Positions 58,378-64,000 of a stretch of DNA of 64,000 nucleotides are shown piece after piece. This stretch comes from CF-161 sp035638495 (GTDB lineage: Bacteria; Chloroflexota; Dormibacteria; Dormibacterales; Dormibacteraceae). The position numbers and the translations under genes were made by a program. The notes beneath the pieces were generated by a model that had not been told where the DNA came from, made no database searches, and worked only from the letters and a program-made list of their open reading frames with translations. Every line of letters starts with the position of its first letter. Within the stretch, counting starts at the first letter, position 1. The DNA lies in the NCBI GenBank assembly GCA_035638495.1, contig DASQZW010000215.1, positions 62,001 through 126,000 on the forward strand, written 5' to 3'.

Positions 58378-58899
58378 TCACGCCACCGCCCGCTCGCGAG
58401 CTTCGTGGCAGTGGCCGTAATGCGCGTAGTCGCGCCAGCGGAAAAGCATCGCAGCCAGCATCCCGACCCACATCAGCATGCCCACCGGCGTCGAGCTCGC
58501 CGCCGTGTGCGGAAGCAGGCCCGCCAGCGAGGCGGTGGCCGCAACGACCGTGGAAGCGGCCATGCCGGCCGACATCTCCACCGTGTGCTGCCAGGGGTGC
58601 CGGCGAATGGCCATCCAGGCGGCCATCCCGATGACCATCTCCGAGGTCATCAGCAGTGCCAGCGCCTCGGGCGACCGCAAGAGCGGGCCGAGCCCGAACG
58701 CCGACAGGAGCAGGCCCAGCGGCAGCAACATGCCCACGTACATCGCGATGCTCATCTGGACGTAGTGGCCCGCGAAGCGCGCGACCTGCATCGCCGGCGC
58801 ATTGGACCGGAGGGTCACCCGCGCGGTCCCCGCCGCGGCGGCGGCTCGACCTCGCAGTGACCCTCGCCTCTCTGCGGTTACGGAAACATCTGTGACCAT
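58378..58899 (-). CDS. Small membrane protein, about four helices
   Basis: The product has 173 residues. After a basic N-terminus (RRGSLRGRAAAAAGTARVTLRS), four hydrophobic helices follow (AMYVGMLLPLGLLLSAFGLG, ALALLMTSEMVIGMAAWMAI, SAGMAASTVVAATASLAGLL, PVGMLMWVGMLAAMLFRW). The C-terminal HYGHCHEARERAVA carries His and Cys that could bind metal. Many Met residues line the helices. The family is unknown. The ATG is preceded by TACGCT at 6 nt and by a three-block motif shared with two other promoters nearby, so it is probably part of a small regulon. Confidence 0.72.
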   Translation of the reverse strand: MVTDVSVTAERRGSLRGRAAAAAGTARVTLRSNAPAMQVARFAGHYVQMSIAMYVGMLLPLGLLLSAFGLGPLLRSPEALALLMTSEMVIGMAAWMAIRRHPWQHTVEMSAGMAASTVVAATASLAGLLPHTAASSTPVGMLMWVGMLAAMLFRWRDYAHYGHCHEARERAVA

Positions 58900-58905
58900 G
58901 AGGGC

Positions 58906-58966
58906 AGCGTATGGATGACCCCGCGTCCGGGAATCGGGAGAAACACGTAGACCACCACGTATCTTT
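58906..58966 (-). promoter_or_regulatory. Promoter with shared three-block motif, copy C
   Basis: On the minus strand: AAAGATACG, 6 nt, TCTACGTG, 6 nt, CCGATTC, then 19 nt and TACGCT as -10, which is 6 nt before ATG 58899. Copies A and B nearby have the same blocks and almost identical spacing. The match is looser than between A and B. Confidence 0.55.
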
Positions 58967-58980
58967 CCCCGCCGCGGGGA

Positions 58981-59259
58981 TCAGTCGGGCACCGGCAGGT
59001 CGACGGCGGCCTCGAGCGACGTCAGCGCAACCTGCGAGCTCTCGCACACGATCCGCACGATCTCGGCGCTGGCGGCCTCGAAGCGGCTCAGCAGACGCTC
59101 TGGTCCCGGCAAGTACGTCGACCCCAGGTAGCGCACGAGCTCGCCCCGAGCGGTCAACCGCAGGGACGCGTCGATCAGCGCCGCCTGCATGAGGGTCAGC
59201 TCCGAGTCCGTGATCCGGGGCAGCCGCTGTTCTGCGAGGAAGAGCGTGGGTGGGGTCAT
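58981..59259 (-). CDS. DUF4242-like small protein, 92 aa
   Basis: The product starts MTPPTLFLAEQRLPRITDSELTLMQAALIDASLRLTARGELVRYLGSTYLPG and continues with RFEAASAEIVRIVCESSQVAL. The pattern of a FLAEQRLP strand, a helix, then VRYLGSTYLP and a last strand resembles SCO4226/DUF4242 nickel-binding ferredoxin-like proteins, though the metal residues are not clear here. It has its own leaderless-type promoter with the shared three-block motif. The ATG at 59259 is preferred over the upstream open frame for that reason. Confidence 0.68.
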   Translation of the reverse strand: MTPPTLFLAEQRLPRITDSELTLMQAALIDASLRLTARGELVRYLGSTYLPGPERLLSRFEAASAEIVRIVCESSQVALTSLEAAVDLPVPD

Positions 59260-59266
59260 CGACCGC

Positions 59267-59328
59267 AGGCTATCGGGCCGCCCCGCCGGGCGACATCGGG
59301 GCAATCCCGTAGGTCGTCACGTATTTCG
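59267..59328 (-). promoter_or_regulatory. Promoter with shared three-block motif, copy A
   Basis: On the minus strand: CGAAATACG, 6 nt, CCTACGGG, 6 nt, CCGATGT, then 20 nt and TAGCCT as -10, which is 7 nt before ATG 59259. It is identical to copy B in 23 of the 24 block positions. Confidence 0.65.
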
Positions 59329-59330
59329 GC

Positions 59331-61631
59331 CTATTCGACCCAGCGGGCGAGCTGGATGCGCGAGCTGATCCCGAGCTTGTTGAGCATGTTGGTGACGTGC
59401 GTCTCGACCGTGCGGCTGGAGATGAAGAGCCGGGCCGCGATCTCGCGGTTGGTGAGCCCCTCGGCGACCAGGCGAGCGATCTCCAGCTCGCGGCGGCTGA
59501 GGACCGTGGGGGTCGTGGCTGCCGCCGGGGCCGGCTTCGGGTCCGCCTCGCCGAGGACGTAGTCGACCGCCTCCCCGGCGGACATCGCCACGCCTTGCTG
59601 GTGGGCTCTGCGAAACTGCGCCTCGCCCAACCGGCGCCGCAGGCCGTCCTCGCAGGCGCGGTGATGCGGCACGTACGGGGTCAGGAGCGGGATCGCGATC
59701 GAGTCGCGCAGACTCTGGGCACAGCCGAGCAGCGTGCCGGCACGGGCATCGTCGCGGGCGTCGGCGGCGATCCACGCCAGGGTCTCGATGAGCGCGGCGA
59801 CTCCCCGGCGATCGCCGAGCGCGTGCTTGCAGACGACGCCGTCACGGGCCAGCAGTTCGGCCGCCGCCGGTTCGCCGCGGCGGCGCCGGGCCTCCGCCAG
59901 CGTGTTGAGGATCATGCCGCGCGAGTAGAGGTCGCCCACCCTCTCGCAGATCGCGACCGCGGCCTCGCCCATGTCGATCACCTCGTCGACCCGGTCCTCC
60001 TCGAGCCAGTGCTGGCACGTGTAGTACCTCGCGACCACGCCCGTCCCGGTCTCGCCGCCGGTCTCGAGCATCGACCGGCACAGCTCGCTCACGCCTTCTC
60101 GCTTCCCCTGGACGAAGGCCGTGAAGAGCAGCGCGCCCGCCGCCCAGGATGCGACGTCGGCGCTCCCCAGCACGCCGGCGATGCGCAGCGCCTCCGCTCC
60201 ATGGGCCTCTCCGGTCGCGGCATCGTCCAGCGCGCTCGAGAAGAGCGCAGCGCTGACCAGGGCTCGCGCCCGCACGCGGCTGTCGGGCTCCGTCAGCGGC
60301 AGCAGCGACTCGAGATAGCGCCGGACGTCCCGGAGGGGGCCGCGGGCCATCCAGTAGTTGATGAGCGACGCGACGATGTCGACGCCGGCAGCGGCATCGC
60401 CCGGCCCGCGGCGGCAGTGCTCCAGCGCGCTCCAGAGGTTGTCGCGCTCGCGGTGGACCGCGTCGAAGGTCTGCGGGTTCGTGTCGTCGAACGTGGACGT
60501 GGCGTGCGCCAGGCCGACCACCCAGTCGCGGTGGCGCGTCTGGACCTCGAGCTCCTCGCCCAGCTCTCGCAGCTTGCGCCGGCCGAACTCGCGGACGGTC
60601 TCCAGCATCGAGTAGCGCGGCGGCTGGATGGCGTGGTCGCGGCGGAGGATCGAGCTCTCGACGAGGGCGGCCAGCACGCCCGGGACGTTCTCGGGCGGCG
60701 ACTCCGGGTCCGAGCAGACGGCCTCGGCAGCCTCGGCGCCGAAGCCGCCGGCGAAGACGGCCAGCCGCGCCCACGTGCGGCGCTGGCGCTCGCTCAGCAG
60801 CGAGTGGCTCCAGTCGAGCGTGGCCTCCATCGTTCGCTGCCTGGCCTCCGCACCGCGCAGCACCGCGTCCGGCGCCAGCAGCTCGCGATCCAGTCCGGCC
60901 AGCAGCTGATCCACGGAGAGCCCCTCGAGGCGCACCGCGGCGAGCTCCAGCGCAAGGGGCATCCCCTCGAGGCGCGCGCAGATCTGGAGCACCGAGGCGG
61001 CGTTGGACTCGTCCATGCAGAAGCCGGGCTGCACCGCCGCGGCGCGCTCCACGAACAGCGCGACCGCGTCGGAGCCGGCGATCTGCCCCGGGCTCGACGA
61101 CCCGACCGCCTCCGGCAGGGACAGCGGCAGGACGCGGTGTCGCACCTCTCCCGGCATGCCGAGGGCCTGGCGGCTCGTCGCGAGGATGCGCAGCTCGGGA
61201 CAGGATCGCAGCAGGGTCCCCGCGAGACCGGCGGCGCTGTCGAGCAGGTGCTCGCAGTTGTCGAGCACGAGGAGCAGGCGCCTCTCCCGCAGTGAGTCGC
61301 TCAGCGCCGAGAGCGACCACCGCGAGGACACGTCGGGCACGCCCAGGGCGCTGAACACCGCCTGCGTGATCAGGAGCGGATCGTCGATCGGCGCCAGGGC
61401 GACCAGCCACGCGCCGTCCGCCAGGCTGCGCGACAGGTCGCCGGCGACGCGAAGCGCCAGCCTCGTCTTCCCCGCGCCCCCACTCCCCGTCAGGGTCAGG
61501 AGCCTGGTCGTGGTCAGCAGCCGCTTGATCTCAGCCAACTCGTGGCGCCGGCCGACGAAGCTCGTCAGCTCCGCCGGCAGGTTGCCCGCCGTCGCCCTGG
61601 CGGTCCTCGCCGCAATCTGACGCGAGGTCAC
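59331..61631 (-). CDS. LuxR-family regulator with NB-ARC/STAND ATPase and helical repeats
   Basis: The product has 766 residues. A STAND-type ATPase opens NLPAELTSFVGRRHELAEIKRLL, with Walker A in GSGGAGKTR and Walker B in RRLLLVLDNCEHLLD. A winged-helix and TPR-like repeats (about 360-680) follow, then a LuxR HTH at the end (LSRRELEIARLVAEGLTNREIAARLFISSRTVETHVTNMLNKLGI). Such proteins are common in Actinomycetota and act as ATP-switched activators. The GTG at 61631 overlaps the MFS stop by 4 nt, so the transporter and regulator are coupled. Three promoters near it share a motif it may recognise. Confidence 0.9.
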   Translation of the reverse strand: MTSRQIAARTARATAGNLPAELTSFVGRRHELAEIKRLLTTTRLLTLTGSGGAGKTRLALRVAGDLSRSLADGAWLVALAPIDDPLLITQAVFSALGVPDVSSRWSLSALSDSLRERRLLLVLDNCEHLLDSAAGLAGTLLRSCPELRILATSRQALGMPGEVRHRVLPLSLPEAVGSSSPGQIAGSDAVALFVERAAAVQPGFCMDESNAASVLQICARLEGMPLALELAAVRLEGLSVDQLLAGLDRELLAPDAVLRGAEARQRTMEATLDWSHSLLSERQRRTWARLAVFAGGFGAEAAEAVCSDPESPPENVPGVLAALVESSILRRDHAIQPPRYSMLETVREFGRRKLRELGEELEVQTRHRDWVVGLAHATSTFDDTNPQTFDAVHRERDNLWSALEHCRRGPGDAAAGVDIVASLINYWMARGPLRDVRRYLESLLPLTEPDSRVRARALVSAALFSSALDDAATGEAHGAEALRIAGVLGSADVASWAAGALLFTAFVQGKREGVSELCRSMLETGGETGTGVVARYYTCQHWLEEDRVDEVIDMGEAAVAICERVGDLYSRGMILNTLAEARRRRGEPAAAELLARDGVVCKHALGDRRGVAALIETLAWIAADARDDARAGTLLGCAQSLRDSIAIPLLTPYVPHHRACEDGLRRRLGEAQFRRAHQQGVAMSAGEAVDYVLGEADPKPAPAAATTPTVLSRRELEIARLVAEGLTNREIAARLFISSRTVETHVTNMLNKLGISSRIQLARWVE

Positions 61632-63016
61632 GCGCCCGTGACCGCCTCGAGCGGCGCGGCCCGCTGGTCGATGCCGAAGCGCGCCAGCAGCAGGGCCGGC
61701 AGCAGGGCGCCCGGGACGATCACGTAGGCGAAGAAGCCGATGTACCCGGCGCTCGCGGTCGCGGCGAAGAGCGCGCCGAGGATGAGCGGCGAGACCATGG
61801 AGCCGACGTGTCCGAAGCCGTCGGTCCAGCCGGTGCCGACCGACCGAATGCGCGTCGGATAGGCGACGGCGGTGTACGTGTACATGTTGAACAGCCAGAG
61901 GTAGATGCCGGCGCTCGCGACGATCCCGGCGAGGGTGAGGATCAGCACGCTGTGCCAGGCCGCGCCAGTGCCGAGGACCAGGCACAGGCCGGCGGAGGCG
62001 AGGACGGCTCCGGCGAGAATCAGGAACCGGCGCTCGAACCGCTCGTTCAGGCGGCCCGCGAACACCAGGCCGGCAGCACCGCCCAGGACGCTCGCGATCA
62101 GGCCTGCGATGAAGATGGACCGGGCGGGGAACCCGACGAGCGCCAGGTACAGGTTCTGGAAGCCGATCGTTCCGTAGATGAGGCCGCTGTAGCCCAGCAG
62201 CCAGCAGACGAGCAGGAGCAGGGTGCGGCCGCGGTACTCGCGCCCGAAGAGGTCGCGAACGGTGGCTCGGGCCTGCGGCGCCACGTCCCCGACCTGCGGC
62301 GGCGGCAGGCTGCCCGCCCGGACCTCCGATTCGCGCTCGAGCCTCGAGACCACCTCGTCCGCCTTCTCCCGCCGGCCGTGCGCCTCCAGCCAGCGCGGCG
62401 ACTCCGGAAGGACGAAGGCGACGAGCGGAACCAGCACGAGGAGCGGACCGGCGGCCATCAGGGCGACGTAGACCTGATAGTGCCCGGGTATCAGGAAGAT
62501 CGCGGGCAGGCTCGCCAGCACGGCCAGCAGGAAGACCGCGAACGCCTGGGATGTCTGGGCTATGCGGCCTCGGACCTCGCTCGGCGCGACCTCGGCCAGG
62601 TAGACCGTGTTGGTGGCGAGCACGCCGCCGATGCCCACCGCGCCGAGCCCCAGCGACACCGTGAGCAGAGCGAAGCTGCTCGTGAACGCGGCCGGCAGCG
62701 TGCCCAGGCCGCACGTCGCGGCCGCGGCGAGCAGCATGGGCTTGCGCCCGAACCGATCCGCGAGCGGGCCGAAGAGATACTCGCCGGCGACGATCCCGAC
62801 GCCGGTGGAGATCACGAGCAGCAGCGAGAACTGCGCGGTGTCGAACGCGTGCTCCGGGCCCCAGATGAAGGGGTAGATCCGGGCCGCGATGGCGTCGGTG
62901 GCGACCACCAGGCCCCACCCGGCCTGCGTCACGAGGGCGAGCCGCCACAGGGTCCACGTCAGGGGCAGCCGATCGAGGCGCTGGGCGATGCTCGCGCCCT
63001 GCGCTGCCGCGACCAT
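61628..63016 (-). CDS. MFS transporter (sugar-porter/metabolite:H+ symporter type)
   Basis: The product has 462 residues and about 12 helices. It has the MFS motif A GPLADRFGRKPMLL after helix 2, a second copy (AGRLNERFERRFL) after helix 8, and the sugar-porter-like PESPRWLEAHGR after helix 6. The aromatic-acid and sugar transporter subfamilies both fit; the substrate is unknown. A TAGGGT element lies 6 nt before the ATG, and the shared three-block motif lies directly behind it. The stop overlaps the GTG of the LuxR regulator gene by 4 nt. Confidence 0.88.
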   Translation of the reverse strand: MVAAAQGASIAQRLDRLPLTWTLWRLALVTQAGWGLVVATDAIAARIYPFIWGPEHAFDTAQFSLLLVISTGVGIVAGEYLFGPLADRFGRKPMLLAAAATCGLGTLPAAFTSSFALLTVSLGLGAVGIGGVLATNTVYLAEVAPSEVRGRIAQTSQAFAVFLLAVLASLPAIFLIPGHYQVYVALMAAGPLLVLVPLVAFVLPESPRWLEAHGRREKADEVVSRLERESEVRAGSLPPPQVGDVAPQARATVRDLFGREYRGRTLLLLVCWLLGYSGLIYGTIGFQNLYLALVGFPARSIFIAGLIASVLGGAAGLVFAGRLNERFERRFLILAGAVLASAGLCLVLGTGAAWHSVLILTLAGIVASAGIYLWLFNMYTYTAVAYPTRIRSVGTGWTDGFGHVGSMVSPLILGALFAATASAGYIGFFAYVIVPGALLPALLLARFGIDQRAAPLEAVTGA

Positions 63017-63022
63017 GAGGAC

Positions 63023-63092
63023 ACCCTATCGCGAAATACGGGGACCCCTACGGGTTGTCACGGATGTGGTCGGCGCGGCCTCCGCCTAGCGT
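63023..63092. promoter_or_regulatory. Divergent promoter with shared three-block motif, copy B
   Basis: Plus strand: CGAAATACG (63032), 6 nt, CCTACGGG (63047), 6 nt, CGGATGT (63061), then 19 nt and TAGCGT (63087-63092). On the minus strand TAGGGT (63028-63023) lies 6 nt before the MFS ATG. The motif can thus serve both the MFS-LuxR operon and the gene at 63115. Confidence 0.65.
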
Positions 63093-63114
63093 GCCTCCAC
63101 AGGAGGTGCACGAA

Positions 63115-63855
63115 ATGGCTGACCGCAACTCGCTTCGTCTGTCGGGGATGCTGCTGCTCATCGGTCTCGTGGTCTACGAGGTGCTGCAGTTCCCGCATCC
63201 GGGAAGTCCCACACCAACCGACCAGGCCCAGTTCGCCGCGTACGCCACGAGCTCGAGCTGGGCCGCGATCCACCTCGGCCAGTTCCTCGGGGTGGCGATC
63301 ACGACGGCGGGCCTGCTCGTCCTCTGCTTCGCGCTCAACCTCTCGCAGAGCGTGCCGCGCTGGCTGGGATTCTTCGCTGCCATCTCGGCAGCGCTCGCGG
63401 CGGCGCTCGCGGCGGTCGTCTATGCCCTCGATGGGGTTGCCCTCAAGCAGGCGGTGGACGCGTGGGCGAACGCACCGGCGGCCGAGCAGGCGACGCGGTT
63501 CGCGAGCGCGGAAGCCATCCGATGGCTGGAGACCGGGACGAGAAGCTACCAGGAGTTCACGTCCGGCGTCGCTCTGGTGCTGTTCGGCTCCGCGATCGTG
63601 TCGACAGCCAGAATCAGCCGGCCGATCGGCTACCTGATGGGACTGTCCGGCCTCGTGCTCATCGGTATGAGCTGGGCCGCCGGAACCGAGGGCCTGGGCT
63701 CCTCCATACGAGGAATCCTTTTTGAGATCGCCATCCTCTGCAGCGCGATCTGGACCATCTGGCTGCTCGTCGTCGCCTGGCGGATGAAGGAGCCGGTCGA
63801 AGCGAGCTCGCGCGTGGGCCAGACGCCGACGGTTTCGTCCTCGTCAACGATGTGA
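63115..63855 (+). CDS. Membrane protein, DUF4386-like
   Basis: The product has 246 residues with about six helices: LSGMLLLIGLVVYEVLQFPH, AIHLGQFLGVAITTAGLLVLCFAL, LGFFAAISAALAAALAAVVYAL, and three more near the end. The pattern with an early FPHPGSPTPTD loop and HLGQF is common in small actinobacterial membrane proteins of the DUF4386 kind, with no known role. AGGAGGTG lies 7 nt before the ATG. The promoter holds the shared three-block motif. A similar gene starts 17 bp after the stop. Confidence 0.78.
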   Translation: MADRNSLRLSGMLLLIGLVVYEVLQFPHPGSPTPTDQAQFAAYATSSSWAAIHLGQFLGVAITTAGLLVLCFALNLSQSVPRWLGFFAAISAALAAALAAVVYALDGVALKQAVDAWANAPAAEQATRFASAEAIRWLETGTRSYQEFTSGVALVLFGSAIVSTARISRPIGYLMGLSGLVLIGMSWAAGTEGLGSSIRGILFEIAILCSAIWTIWLLVVAWRMKEPVEASSRVGQTPTVSSSSTM

Positions 63856-63872
63856 CTCGAGGAGGAGATGAG

Positions 63873-64000
63873 ATGTCCATCGCAAGCCGGACTCGGACCT
63901 CGGGGACTCGAACCAACCCGACAGCTGACGGCAGGCTGCTTCGTGCATCGGCGACGCTGCTGGTCGTCGGTTGGGTCCTACTGGGTGTCACCAACGTTCT
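63873..64000 (+). CDS. Membrane protein, N-terminal part (gene runs out of the window)
   Basis: The ATG at 63873 has GGAGGAG about 5 nt upstream; an ATG five bases earlier is out of frame. The visible 42 residues (MSIASRTRTSGTRTNPTADG, then RLLRASATLLVVGWVLLGVTNV) show a polar N-terminus and the first membrane helix. The helix resembles that of the preceding gene, so it may be a paralogue in the same operon. The rest lies beyond base 64000. Confidence 0.6.
   Translation, partial: MSIASRTRTSGTRTNPTADGRLLRASATLLVVGWVLLGVTNV

Noticed and set aside
59331..62957. 1208-residue minus-strand frame ahead of the LuxR regulator
   Set aside because: Upstream of GTG 61631 it shadows the MFS gene in another frame.
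1..64000. CRISPR arrays, tRNA/rRNA genes, insertion sequences, integrases
   Set aside because: No spaced short repeats, no transposase- or integrase-like protein and no cloverleaf-like stretch were noticed by eye; a dedicated tRNA scan was not possible.

Overview
The window is high-GC DNA (roughly 70 percent by eye) with many GTG starts, short stop/start overlaps and dense coding on both strands. The gene content is typical of Actinomycetota or a neighbouring terrabacterial phylum such as Dormibacterota or Chloroflexota: a luciferase-like oxidoreductase of the F420 type, an LppM-type lipoprotein, a one-chain biotin carboxylase, DesK/NarL-type two-component pairs and MalT-like LuxR regulators. 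No rRNA, tRNA or CRISPR array was seen, so the phylum is not settled. A recurring start architecture is TANNNT, then 6-7 nt, then ATG. It occurs before at least eight genes and points to common leaderless transcription.

Layout. 1-5.5 kb: end of a luciferase-like monooxygenase, a YmdB-like phosphoesterase, a MerR regulator, a PLP-dependent dehydratase, a SpoU rRNA methylase and a THUMP methyltransferase. 5.5-9.6 kb: secreted proteins (a duplicated beta domain; a right-handed beta-helix with HYDIN-like domains) and a DoxX-like protein. 9.9-13.2 kb: a minus-strand series of GrpB, a doubtful ORF, AraC, VOC, truncated haemoglobin and SDR. 13.3-18.4 kb: a LolD/FtsX-type ABC exporter next to a histidine kinase/response regulator pair, with CGTGA/TCACG palindromes between them. 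18.5-20.5 kb: a CoA-transferase and an enoyl-CoA hydratase. 20.5-24 kb: lipoproteins, an EXORDIUM-like putative metalloprotease and a CPBP protease.

24.0-33.2 kb is the most unusual part. It holds a stand-alone TIR protein, a 1167-residue helical-repeat protein ending in a degenerate GHKL-like domain, a P-loop kinase-like protein, a 647-residue protein reading pseudoreceiver-wHTH-receiver-wHTH, two further receiver proteins, and a 37-codon ORF coupled to the last of these. I read it as a candidate undescribed signalling or conflict system. Membership of the TIR gene and the overall function are inference.

33.3-46.1 kb: a one-chain acyl-CoA carboxylase, MarR/MFS, TetR/membrane protein, a methyltransferase, a MacA/MacB-like exporter operon and YqeY. 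46.2-57.7 kb: a small secreted protein, a DinB-SnoaL fusion, an O-methyltransferase, a large LuxR regulator, a methyltransferase, and two adjacent secreted proteins (EXORDIUM-like and GH18) that share PLL-like beta-propeller tails. 57.8-64 kb: a lone receiver, small membrane and DUF4242-like proteins, an MFS-LuxR operon and membrane proteins. Three promoters in this last part share a three-block motif at fixed spacing from a -10 element, which suggests a small local regulon, perhaps of the embedded LuxR regulator.
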